Positions 51,774 through 61,917 of a stretch of 64,000 nt of DNA are shown here, in pieces. The position numbers were made by a program, and so were the translations under genes. The notes below the pieces were generated by a model that worked only from the letters and a program-made list of their open reading frames with translations, did not search any database and had not been told where the DNA came from. The stretch's first letter is position 1. Every line of letters starts with the position of its first letter. Source of the stretch: Progne subis subis. Lineage: Eukaryota > Chordata > Aves > Passeriformes > Hirundinidae. The stretch is from contig JAKJHU010001074.1 of the NCBI GenBank assembly GCA_022316685.1, forward strand, positions 1 through 64,000. The letters run 5' to 3'.

Positions 51774-54700
51774 TTAATTGCCAATCAGAGCAACATCCAT
51801 GAGATCATCATCCTCCTCCCCGATCAGGAACTCAGGGCTGGCCCGGGACGGCCGCTCGGCCGAGAGGATGGCGTTGCTCGCCATGGACAGAGACTGATCC
51901 GCCGAGATCGGCGACTTGGACCAGCTCTCGGGCTTCATGCCGTGGGATTTCTTCTTGTCCCTGTCCTTATCCCGGTCCCTCTCCCTGTCCCGGTCTTTGT
52001 CTTTCACTTTTTTCTTCTCCTTTTTGTGCTTCTTGTGCTTCTCGGCGCTGTACTCGGGCAGGGGCCGGATGCCGTCGTCGGAGCTGGGGCTGTTCTGGTA
52101 GGATTTCTCGGCGATGGAAGAGCCCGACTCGCTCTCGCTGTCGATGTTCTGCGGGGTGTAGGCCGGGGATTTGCTGTGGCTGGGGGAGCAGCGCTCGTGC
52201 TTGGGGGTGGAGCCGCTGATCAGCGGGGAGCCGTAGCTTTTGGAAGAAGCCATCTGAGGCCTCAGGCCGTCCCCGCCCCCTTCCCCGGGTTTCTGCAGAG
52301 TTACTTTGGCTTTAATGCTGGGGGAGCCACCGTCGTGTTTGCTGATGATGATTTTGGCCACTCCAGTGCTCCCGACGCTTTTGGAATCCGAGTTCTTCTT
52401 GGAAGAGTCGACAGATCCTCCGGAAACGGAGACCTTCGACTTCTCCTTGTCGCTCTTCTCCCGCTTTCCCTGGAACTCCCCTCCAGACATGTTGTGTTTG
52501 GAGGACATCGTATGGCTTGAGGAATTGGAACTCGGCCCCATCTGTCCGTCCATGGGGTCGTCCCCGCCGGGCCCGCTCGTGACCACCCCGTGCTTCAGCT
52601 TGTCGATGACTGCTGTCAGCGATGGCTTCTTGTTTCTGCTCGGGGACTTGCCTTTGGAGCTTCCATGCTGGTTCTGGGATGAAGACATGGAAGAGCCGCT
52701 GGACGAAAAGGAAGATGAAGATACCGTGGAGGAGTTGGACGAGGGAGGCGGTTTCTGTGACATGGACCCGGAGGATCCCATTCCTGAAGAGGATTTCATG
52801 CTCGAGCTGGATCCAGTCCCAGACATGTGGGACCCACCGGAGCCTGAACTGATGGGCGACTTCGCTTTAGACGACGGGGGAGTCCCCGGGACGGGTTTCA
52901 TGGGAGAGGCGAGTTTAGTCCTGATGCCCCCGAGGGTCTCGAGTGGGACGGGGAGATGTTTGGTTTGCTCATGGAAGGGTTCATGAGGGACGATGGCTTT
53001 CCTTGAGGTTTCATCTTGGCGCCGCCCGAGCCCGTGCTGAGGCCGTGCTTGGTGATGGGGGAGGATCCCGGCTTTCCCACCGACTGCGACGAGCCCTTGG
53101 ACTGACCCGAACCGGAGCCGCCTTGGCTGGAGTACAGGCTGCTGCTCATCTTTGAGCCAGAAGACCCTTCTGATTTGTTTTTAATTTTGCCTGAGGTTGA
53201 AGAGGAGGAAGAAGAGGAGGAGGAGGAAGAATGGCTATGATGGCTTTTGCTGCTGGAGGAGGTGACAGAACCGCTACTCGTGTACTGGCCGTGCGAAGAC
53301 GGTTTGCCGACAGTCACCGTTCCTTTTGGGATCTGAATGGTTATTTTTGGAATAGGAGGAGTAGCTACCCCGGGAGGAGTCTGGGATCTGCCCGAACTCC
53401 CCGGAGATTTGGACCCACCTGTGCTTGCTGGTGGCGTGAAGGGCCTGTTGGATGAGCTGTGGGACGGGGATTTCCCATCTGTCTCCTGCTTCTTCCTCTT
53501 TGGAAGCTTCTCTTTGCTTTTGCCATCACTGGACGGCGTCCGGCTGCGCTTCCCTGGCTTCCCATCTATCCCAGCACCTGCCATGCCACTTCCAGACCCA
53601 TTGCCTTCCTTTACCCGTTTCTGAGACTTCTCCTTTCCTAAATCCCCTGCGTTCAGCAGAGGGCTCTGGCCTCCGCTGTGATGCTCCATGATGTCAGAGG
53701 ACCCCAGCGCTTTGCTGGCAGCTGCAATAATACTAAAATCCACCGTGTCGGACGGAGCGCTCCCCTTAAATTTATTTTCCCCCCCGTCAGCCCCCAAGAC
53801 TTGCACCCCCAAATTAGTTAGAGCCTGGGGGGCGTAGCCCTTGAAATCATCAGTGTCTCCGCTCTGACTGCTCTCATCAAAGTATTCCTCCCCAAAACCA
53901 CTCTGGCTCTGACTGTTCAGCAAGTCAGGGTTGAAATCTACCCCGTCCGGAAAAAAATGGTTGGAGGAGTCGCTGTTGGGGCTCACAGCGGCGTCCGCGA
54001 TCAGGTCCGCGGGGTCTGTGTAGGGGTTCTCGCTACTGTTGGTCTGAAAAACATCGGGGTCAAAGAGGGCACTTTGTGAATGTCCTGAACTAGAGGAGTC
54101 TCTGACTGGAGTCCCAATGGGTGGGCAGTCCTCAGCAGTGGCGGGCAGCTTGGAAGCCTCCTCGGCTATATCCGAGAGGATGTCGGTGACATCGGCCCCG
54201 ATGCTGTCCGAGCTGGACAGGCGAACCATCCTCTGGATACTGGGCTGCGCGTGCGGGAGCGCCTGGGGGTAGGTGGTAGGAGGAGTGCTGCACTGGCTGG
54301 GTGCTGGAGTAATATGAGGGGTGTCCAGGGTGTCTGCAGTCATGTTGACATCAAAAATGGGGTTCTGGGAGTCAACATCCATGGAAAAGAGCTCCCTCTG
54401 GAAATCATCCTCAGTCTGGTGCTTGGGTTTGTCGGCCGGCATGCGGGATTTTTTTTTCTTTTGCTTATTCCCCCCAGGGCCCATTTCCATTCTAGGGGAG
54501 CCAGAGGAAGAGTTCTGCCTTTCCAGAGGGCTGCTCCCATACAGAGTGGAGAAATCCTGAGGGGGATTCTCCTTAAGAAGGTTCATGAGCATTGGGTGGT
54601 TCTTGGTGTTGCTGGCTGGTGAGGATACTGGTGGTGGTGTGTGGTGGGGAGGGGTTGGACTTGAGCCAATGGTAGACCCCACATTCCCTGTGATCTGCAA

Positions 54701-55022
54701 CAAACTAGTGAGAATAGGGTTCTGAGACACTTTGCTGAAGTCCTCCCCATGGCCCACCGAGTCATGCCTCTCTTTCATGCTTATGCTCATGTTAAACAGA
54801 GTAGTGATGGGCCCCCCAGGAAAAGTGTTGGTTGGGGTGGTGGTCCCACTCATCGGGTTGCTGCCCGTGGTCATGCCATACCCTGGGCTGCTGGCTGGGG
54901 GCAGGTTTTTCTTCACCATGTCTTCAACTGTCTCTGCAATGAGGGACAGGGCTGGCGTGTCGGCTTGGATGGTTTCAGCTTTCCTACGGATGGCTCTCAT
55001 GGTGACAGGGATGGACATGCAC
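51774..55022 (-). CDS. MED1: MED1 last exon (nuclear-receptor boxes and disordered tail; one frameshift)
   Basis: Acceptor TCTTGCAG; starts CMSIPVTMRAIRRKAET and ends in TAA at 51774-51776. Receptor box 1 (NPILTSLLQIT) is at about 54690-54722 and box 2 (HPMLMNLLKE) at about 54570-54600. Ser-rich segments and a KHKKEKKKVKDKDRDRERDR basic block follow. The frame breaks near 52920-52921. Before it the sequence reads SPSHSRPSGAS; after it TKLASPMKPVPGTPPSSKAK continues in another frame, both matching MED1. As read, the first frame stops at about 52898. Confidence 0.95.
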
Positions 55023-58000
55023 CTGCAAGACACGGCACAGGGTCAGGGTGCGTCACCCTGGTTTTTATGAGTTTTGTAAAGCCTTTTGCTTGTTCATAAA
55101 ATGGAGTCAGACCTTTTAGCTACTGCGCAATATTAGGAGCAGTTTCTACCTTTTTCTCACACATGTAACATAAACAAATCCTTTGTTTTTCATTCCCTGT
55201 CCTTTGTTTGCATATTTCTAACCTGAAAACAATTGTAACTGACAGCTGGTTTGGCCATTTGGCTGAGGGGTGAAAACTCCAGAAGCCAATCCACAGCCAG
55301 AGCCACAAACGTATAAAATGTAAGAAATAAACAGGCAGAGGGGCTCTGGGCTTGGCTCAGCCTTGAGCTCGCTCGGAGGAACTCTCTGCCCTGGGAAATC
55401 TCTCCTCTCCGTGTGATTGCTTTGTGTGTCCCTGACCACAAGGGTGGGGCTGGCTGCCCTCAGCACAGCTCACTGGCGAGGTTTTACAGGGATAAAATGA
55501 GCACTCAGGGCCTTGCAGAGCAGAGAGGCAGGTCCAGGTTTTATGTCCTGCTCTTCTGCTCGGATTTGCGCTTTTCTCACCACCCCTATCCTGCCCTTGC
55601 AATCACAGGGAGAATTAATCCATTATCTCTAATAGCTGATAGCTGGCAGCTCATCATCTGGTAGTTAAAAAGCACAGGATGCAATCATAGAATCATGGAA
55701 TGCTTTGGTTTGGAAGGGGCATTAAAGCCCATCCAGTCCTACCCTCTGCCATGGGCAGGGACAGCTTCCACTGCCCCAGGCTGCTCCCAGCCCTGTCCAG
55801 GCTGGCCTGCGACACTCACAGGGATCCAGGGGCAGCCACAGCTGTGCTGGGGCCTGCCCATCCTCACAGGGAAGGATTTCTTCCCAATATCTAGAACTGT
55901 TTCAGTTTAAAGCCATTCCCCGTTGCTCTGTCTTCATGAAGGCACCTGGGTTGTCACTCCAATTCTGGCAGAAAACACCTCCACCTAAGCTTGGCAAACC
56001 TGAGATCCTAAAACCTTATAAAAGCCCCAGGATGGCTTGGGTTGAAGAGCTTAAAGCCCATCCAGTTCCACCCCTCCACCATGGGCAGGGGTAGCTTTTT
56101 GAGCTCAAAAATCTGTGACAACACCACGTTCTCCTCAGGGATCACAAATCTGTAACGTGCTGAAAGCAAAACCAGCGGCTCCCACTCAAAAGGTGACAGG
56201 AATGCCCTGTGAATGTCCTGCTCTGCTCTGAATGTGACTGAGGTGAAGGAACCCAGATAAAACCCTGTGTGAGCAACAAACTGATAAATAAGTAGCTACA
56301 GTTCAACATCTGGCAGTGAATTCTCAGCACGGCTCTGAGTTCTTCTCTCTTCCAAACAACCGCAGAACAGCTCCAGAAGTGGATAAACACGAGACGGAGC
56401 AGAGCTCGTCCCAGCTTACCTCTGAACAACCTTGGCAATGAAATCATCTGTACAGATGAGAGCATCGGACAGCCCTTTGTACAGCTTACAGTTCACGTGG
56501 CTGGAGTCCTGCACGTCCATCACCACTGCAAGAGAGCGGGGAGAGGTCAAAATCCTGCACACGCAGGGCGAGGAAACCTTGCCAGCCTTCCCAAAAAGGC
56601 CGCCGCCGCTGCGCTGCTGCCCCCGAGCTCGCTTACCACACACCAGGGAGTCATTCACGGGGTGCTGGAAGGACACACTGAAACAGGAGTCAGACAGAGG
56701 ACAAACTTCAAACTGCAGGATCCCAGGAGAATCTGAAAGACGCAGGAACCGTTAGCTGAGGGAACAGTGGAGATGAAACAGAGCCTCAAAACCCCCAAAC
56801 AGACGGGGAAAAAAAAATAAGGGAAGCAGCAGAGGCCTCATTTCTTACGAGGAAAACTGCCCAGGGTTCCTCATTCCCACTTCACGTTCCTCTGGAGGTG
56901 GCACCCACCTTCCTTCAGGACCGTCCTCTTGACACAGCTGCCGATGAGAGGTGTTGTAAGGCCACCTGGTGCCGGATCAAGTTGAGGATGAGGGGCACCC
57001 GGCCGGGGTGCTGGAAGGCGATTTTGCTGATCAGAGTTCCCTGGAGGCTTCGTCCGTCTGGCAGAGGAGCGTCTTTGTTCAGGAAGTAACAGTGCTGCTG
57101 TCCTGGAAGGGCCTGAAAAAACAATCCCTGCTTCAGCCCTTGGGTAAAGGGGACAAGGGGCATCCAGCAGTGCCCAGGTGCCACTGATGCCATGTCACCT
57201 CTCTGGCTGATAGGGACGAACATTTGAGGGTGTTTTCCTTCCACTCTGAACAAGTAAAAATGTGATTTTAATTCCTCAGAATTCCTCAGTAGTGCCCAAC
57301 AGCATTCACTGCTCCCACTAAAACGGTTTCACACTGGATGGCATCTCCCTTCTGGGAGGAGAATATTCTGGAGTTAACACTCATCCACGAACTTAAGGAT
57401 TTCTCCCAAAATGCTGGAATTCATTCAGCCGCACATCACTGGACAAAAGGAAGGGACACATCCTGGGAAGGCTCAGCCCCTCTGCTCTCCTCCCTGCAGC
57501 TGCACTCCCAACAGTGAAGCATCTTCCAGTAGCTGGTTTTCCCAAGCACCATGGTGATCACAGAATCATGGAACGGTTTGGGTTGGGAAGACCTTAAATC
57601 CCATCCAATGCCACGGCCTGGGACACTTCCCACAACCCCAGATTGCTCCAAGCCCTGTCCAGCCTGGCACTGGACACTGCTTCTCTGAGAACCTGCGACA
57701 GAGCCCTGTACCTAAACCCCAATTCCTGATGAACCAGCTTTGCCTGTGAAAAAATACAGAACCCATTTCAGTCTATATTCACCTGGAACAGCTGAACCCC
57801 CCCCGAAACGCTGCTCTGGAGGTGTCCCAGGCCGGCTGGGAGCTCGCACTTACGGCGTAGAAGCGCATGTTGTGGTGCAGGGGCAGGGGATCGGCCTCCT
57901 TGGACAACTCAAACTGCGTGATCAGCTCGTACAGGGGCACAAACGTGGGCGGCGTGTCGAACAGCGGGATGCCTGAGGGGACAAGACAGCCCGGAATGAG

Positions 58001-61000
58001 GGCAGCTGGCAGCCAGGGAGAGCTGGTGGGAAAACCAGGTTTGACCGAAAACCCTCAGCGACTCTCCCTGACGCACGTTAAAAATCAGCAGCATTTACTG
58101 ACAGGAACGAGGGAGCATTAATAAAAACCCCAGAGACGCGTCTGGCAGGTCTGCAACCCACCTGTGCAGCTCTGGAGCTTCTGGATGAAGGCTCGAGACA
58201 CCGGAATGGGACGTGGGAACTTCAGGAAGAAACAGGCGGGCAAATCCACGCTGTTGGCACTGGTGATGGAGGAGAAAGACGGAGTTCTGGAAGATTGGGG
58301 GGGGGTGGATAAAAGTGAGCTGCAGGGCTCCTGCTGTCACCTGACACAGTTTGTGCTTGCTCAAATACACGTTGTCACACCTTAAAAACGAAAGCGCTCC
58401 TCAGGAGCACCCGAGAGCCCCGAAGCAGGCGTTTCTCGGCCTCAAAGGCTGCACAAGCAGAATTCAGAGTGCTGTGACAATCCCCTCAGCTGAGAGCTCT
58501 CCTTCGTGTGCCGCCCTTACCCTTTGCTGTCCACAGGATGGGAGCCCATGATGAGCGGAGCGATCGGGAGCTTGTGCATCGCCATGGTTCCCTCCACTGT
58601 CACCGACACGTTCATGCCCAGCGAGCGAGGAACTGCGGGGGGAAGCAGGAGAAGAACCCAACAAGGGACGTGAGCTGATGGGGGAATAAAAAACAAACCC
58701 CAACCAGGCAAGTTTTGTGGATTAAATATGAATTAAAATGTTTGGAAGCGTTCTAGGCTGAGCTGGATGGGGCTTGGAGCAACCTGGGATAGTGGAAAGG
58801 TGCCCATGGAACTGGATGAGCCTTAAGGTCTCTTCCAACATAAAATACTCTGTGATTCCATAAAATATCACTCTGGCATAGAGCTTTACCCTCAGGATCA
58901 AATGCACAGCAGCCAAACTGATTGTTCCACCCATTTCCCTCTTGCCAGGTGGAGCAATTGTGTCATTCTCAAAAGATTTTCAAAAAGCATTCGTGAGTTT
59001 GTAGTTTGCTCCTTGCAAAGCGAAACAAATAACGATTTTGGATAATTTCCCCCTCTTTTTTCCCCCTGACAACTGGAGCTTGGTTTTGGCAATGTAAAAA
59101 GAGCCAGATGTCCGTGCATAAAAACAATTTTTCAGTGTGACGGGAGAGGCACGAGGCTGGAAGGGGCTCTGAGGAGCCTGGAACAGGGGAAGGTGTTCCT
59201 GCCCACGGCAGGGGATTGGAACCGGATGAGCTTTAAGGTCCCTCCAAACCCAAATCACTCTGGCATTCCGTGTTTTTATTCAGATAACAAAACAAACCCC
59301 ACGTTAGAATGAGACTCAGCGCAAAGGGAAAAGGCTCTGCATGCCAACTGCCACCCCGTGACCCCACAGGAGCCCAGCCCCGACTCCAGCACAGCCACAG
59401 GCTCCAGGGGTCAGCGGTCAGCTGGGGTCAGGGTCTGCACCTGAGCTCACTAAACCCTCAGGACAGCCTGTGAGTGTCCTGCTGGACAGGGTGACAGCAG
59501 AGGCTGGAATTCTGCTTCCTCCCCTCCCTCAAGCAGCAGGCGCACAGCTGACCTACCGCTGTTCTCGTGCAAAACCACGGGGGCTCCGGTGCCGTCCTCA
59601 AATAAATCATAGGGGGAGACGTAATATTTGAGGTTCATCAGGAGACCTGGGGGAGAGAAACTCCACATGTGGCATCCCGAGGAGTCAAGCTGATCATCCC
59701 CACCCCACAAAGCCACACAAACACCCACAGGCTTCGCCCCTCTTTCACTTTGTTATTTTCCATCAGTTAATGTGAAACTCTCGGCCATGCTGGGGGCCAG
59801 GAACAGATAAATTTTTTTGTTAATTCTGTTGTTTTAAGAGTGAATCACAGGTACCTCCACTCCTGGGGGTGAGATAGCCGACACTGCCATGGAGGATCTT
59901 GTCCAGGGGGGTGGCGTTGGTGGCTTGCCTGCAAGAGAGACAACCACAGTCTGAAACAAGTCTGATGCCAAAATCCACGTGCTGAGACTGATTTCAACTC
60001 AAAATTCACCTTTCTGGGACCCAAAGAGGGATTGATCCTAAACTTCACACTGTGCAGGCAAAACTCAAGCTGCTTTACCCTGTACAGCACGGCTGTGACA
60101 CGTGGCCAAAGCTTCCTCCATTTAAAACACAAAACCACCAAATCCACCTGGTCACAACCTTTGTATTTTGCCTTTTTGAACTCTCCCCCAGCCAAAACCT
60201 GCAGCTGAAGAGGAACTTCTCAGAGATCTAAGCATTTATAGGTATTTACAAAACCACACAGACACCACAAACTTACCAATACATCCCAGCCATCTTTTGG
60301 AGATCCAACTCCAAGGACTGCAGAGCCAAGTACATTTTAGTTTTAAGTTTGCTTAGGGGAAAAAAAAAAAACACAAACAATAAAACAATGTAAAAAAACT
60401 TGAAAGGAACTGTGCAGTGCAAACCGACGAGCTTCAAGGGTTTTGGGGTTGGTTTTTTTTTTCATTTTATACATGTGGGTATAAATAAACGTGTTCTAGA
60501 ACTTATTATTTCATTTTATATAGGTACATTTATATTATATATATTTATATCCTGGACTTACTTGTCCCCTGGCAGCTTATACAGGTTCACAAGTCCCCTC
60601 AGATGCTTTGAAAACTCATCGAAATTTTTCTCTCTGAAAGAAAAAAAAAAAAAAGGGAGGAAAAGTTACCAAGCATTCAAATTAGTAACAGCCACGTTTC
60701 ATTTTAAAAAGTGACATCAATAAAGACGCTGAGCCACTTAATAAAAAAGACTTTTTTTTTTTTTTTTTGCTACATGAAAACGTGTTCTTTAAACGATTCA
60801 GCTTTAATGTGCTGCGGGCTTTGAAGATACCTTGCACAGCAGCCAGAATCACAGGATCTGAGCCAAAGCCAGAAAATCCCCCGGAGAAGTGAAGACACTT
60901 TGTGGGGAAGGAGCAGTTGTGAAGAATTTTGTGTCTCCAGACATCAAAATAGCATCAGATCATTACAGCAATGAGACAACACAACAAGCCAGCCCCTGTC

Positions 61001-61883
61001 ACTCACCTCAGATGTTGCACCAGCTCCGGGCAGCTCTGAAAAGGAAAGAACACACAAGGATGTCAGTGTGGGGTGCAGCCACTCCAGGCTTTGTGCAGCC
61101 AGGAAAGGGCAGGAAAGGGAAATTCCCAAGCATCAGCTTTTCCTGGGAAGACACACAACGTTCACAACCTGGCTGTGGTTCTACTTCTGCTCCTCAAACC
61201 CTGCTGCAAGAAGCTCAGTTTCCTCTTAAATTATTAATTTGAAACAAACTCCTCAAACTGCGAAGCTTTAGGTTGAAAATCTAAGAGCTTACAAAGGGAT
61301 ATTAAAGATGGGTTGTTTCCAGGAGAGGACAATCAAACACCAAGCTCAAACACTCCTCCACATGTAAAAGGGCAGTAAAACCATTTTCTCCCAGCACTCC
61401 ACATTTTAGAACTTTCCATTCCCAGACCTGAGCTTTGTAAGAATAATTTCCCCTTCCTTCCCTTGGAAACACAGTGATAAAATTCCATAAAATTCTCAGA
61501 AACATTGACTCAAATAATTAATCCTCTAACAACTTTGCAAGTTGTGAATCCACAGTGTGCGTGGATTAGGAAATCCCACAGGAGCAAACTACTCCATGGA
61601 GGATTTTACTTCCCACTAGAACGAGAAGCAAAGGTGTAACTCTGGGTCTAAAGGAACGTTAAGTAAAACCCATCTCCTCTGCTCCAAAAGAAAGGGAGAT
61701 AAAGAGAAATGCCAAAAGCACAAGGGCTCCTCTTTCCCAGGAATACACACCACGGGGTTTTCTCCATGGTGAGCCACCTTGACATCACAGAGCAGCCCTG
61801 TAGGGTCCAGCTGCACTTCCACATAAAACATGTCCGAGGTGATGTAACACTCGGTGCCGTTCGCACTCAGGTGGGATCCGAGG
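51774..61883 (-). CDS. MED1: MED1, Mediator complex subunit 1 (13 exons, 5' end missing)
   Basis: MED1 (TRAP220/DRIP205) is the Mediator subunit that binds ligand-bound nuclear receptors and links them to RNA polymerase II. Exons, 5' to 3' on the minus strand: 61751-61883, 61007-61035, 60562-60633, 60277-60351, 59855-59928, 59557-59646, 58521-58632, 58162-58286, 57854-57972, 56909-57112, 56637-56732, 56420-56525, 51774-55022. Together they give about 1490 codons; recalled human MED1 is 1581, so roughly the first 90-95 residues (about four exons) lie past the right edge. The folded N-terminal region is followed by two nuclear-receptor boxes, LTSLL and LMNLL. A long Ser/Lys-rich disordered tail ends EEDDDLMDVALIGN. 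Splice phases agree throughout, but exon 56909-57112 carries a net two-base insertion and the last exon one frameshift. Either the assembly has indels or this allele is damaged; conservation on both sides favours error. Confidence 0.95.
55051..55440 (+). mobile_element. Solo LTR, same ERV family, copy 4, beside MED1 last-exon acceptor
   Basis: Starts CGTCACCCTGG (mutated from TGTTACCCTGG), flanked by the exact 6-bp target duplication AGGGTG at 55045-55050 and 55441-55446. Contains TATAAAATG and AATAAA on +, antisense to MED1. Its edge is 28 bases from the MED1 acceptor. Confidence 0.9.
55682..55935 (-). mobile_element. CR1 LINE 3' end
   Basis: Classic CR1 terminus on the minus strand (ATAGAATCATGGAATGCTTT, GGTTTGGAAGGGGCATTAAA, CCAGGGGCAGCCACAGC) in the last MED1 intron. 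Confidence 0.9.
56030..56095 (-). mobile_element. CR1 remnant
   Basis: Short minus-orientation piece, GGCTTGGGTTGAAGAGCTTA, AAGCCCATCCAGTTCC, CATGGGCAGGGG. Confidence 0.65.
56420..56525 (-). CDS. MED1: MED1 exon (VMDVQDS...)
   Basis: Encodes VMDVQDSSHVNCKLYKGLSD, ALICTDDFIAKVVQ. Acceptor CTTGCAG, donor GAG|GTAAGC. Confidence 0.96.
56637..56732 (-). CDS. MED1: MED1 exon (SPGILQFEV...)
   Basis: Encodes SPGILQFEVCPLSDSCFSVS, FQHPVNDSLVC. Acceptor CTTTCAG, donor TGTG|GTAAGC. Confidence 0.95.
56909..57112 (-). CDS. MED1: MED1 exon with apparent net two-base insertion
   Basis: Encodes ALPGQQHCYFLNKDAPLPDG, RSLQGTLISKIAFQHPGRVP, LILNLIRHQVA. Extra bases at about 56949 and 56958-56959 then throw it out of frame into a stop. 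Without them it would read YNTLIGSCVKRTVLKE and meet the next exon in the correct phase. Confidence 0.9.
57555..57690 (-). mobile_element. CR1 LINE 3' end fragment
   Basis: Minus-orientation CR1 (CAGAATCATGGAACGGTTTG, GGTTGGGAAGACCTTAAATC) in a MED1 intron. Confidence 0.85.
57854..57972 (-). CDS. MED1: MED1 exon (IPLFDTPP...)
   Basis: Encodes IPLFDTPPTFVPLYELITQF, ELSKEADPLPLHHNMRFYA. Acceptor CCCTCAG, donor GCC|GTAAGT. Confidence 0.95.
58162..58286 (-). CDS. MED1: MED1 exon (TPSFSSITS...)
   Basis: Encodes TPSFSSITSANSVDLPACFF, LKFPRPIPVSRAFIQKLQSC, T. Acceptor CTTCCAG, donor CAG|GTGGGT. Confidence 0.94.
58521..58632 (-). CDS. MED1: MED1 exon (SLGMNVSVT...)
   Basis: Encodes PRSLGMNVSVTVEGTMAMHK, LPIAPLIMGSHPVDSK. 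Acceptor CCCGCAG, donor AGG|GTAAGG. Confidence 0.95.
58745..58865 (+). mobile_element. CR1 LINE 3' end fragment
   Basis: Plus orientation: GCTGGATGGGGCTTGGAGCA, GATGAGCCTTAAGGTCTCTT, TCTGTGATTCC. Confidence 0.8.
59150..59275 (+). mobile_element. CR1 LINE 3' end fragment
   Basis: Plus orientation: GGCTGGAAGGGGCTCTGAGG, GGATGAGCTTTAAGGTCCCT, CACTCTGGCATTCC. Confidence 0.8.
59557..59646 (-). CDS. MED1: MED1 exon (LLMNLKYYV...)
   Basis: Encodes LLMNLKYYVSPYDLFEDGTG, APVVLHENS. Acceptor CCCCCAG, donor GCG|GTAGGT. Confidence 0.95.
59855..59928 (-). CDS. MED1: MED1 exon (ATNATPLDK...)
   Basis: Encodes QATNATPLDKILHGSVGYLT, PRSG. Acceptor CTTGCAG, donor GAG|GTACCT. Confidence 0.96.
60277..60351 (-). 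CDS. MED1: MED1 exon (KLKTKMYLA...)
   Basis: Encodes KLKTKMYLALQSLELDLQKM, AGMY. Acceptor CCCTAAG, donor TTG|GTAAGT. Confidence 0.95.
60562..60633 (-). CDS. MED1: MED1 exon (EKNFDEFSK...)
   Basis: Encodes EKNFDEFSKHLRGLVNLYKL, PGD. Acceptor CTTTCAG, donor CAA|GTAAGT. Confidence 0.95.
61007..61035 (-). CDS. MED1: MED1 29-nt micro-exon (SCPELVQHL)
   Basis: Only 29 nt: SCPELVQHL plus two bases, matching the SCPELVQQLR segment of MED1. Acceptor TTTTCAG, donor GAG|GTGAGT. Confidence 0.9.
61751..61883 (-). CDS. MED1: MED1 exon, most 5' one in the window
   Basis: Encodes LGSHLSANGTECYITSDMFY, VEVQLDPTGLLCDVKVAHHG, ENPV. Acceptor CTGGAAG, donor GTG|GTGTGT. The first base completes a Gly codon from an upstream exon beyond the window. 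Confidence 0.94.
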
Positions 61884-61917
61884 CTTCCAGAGCAAACAGA
61901 ACAAAGATCGCTGTGAG

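Noticed and set aside
52306..52986. Acidic open frame on the + strand opposite the MED1 tail
   Set aside because: Antisense shadow of the Ser/Lys-rich MED1 coding sequence; no independent evidence.
51774..55022. MED1 as a processed pseudogene because of frameshifts
   Set aside because: Introns, GT-AG sites and phases are intact and conservation is high on both sides of each break.
58162..58259. Shorter version of a MED1 exon starting after CACCAG at 58260
   Set aside because: The upstream acceptor at 58287 adds TPSFSSITS, which matches MED1 and fits the phase of the previous exon.
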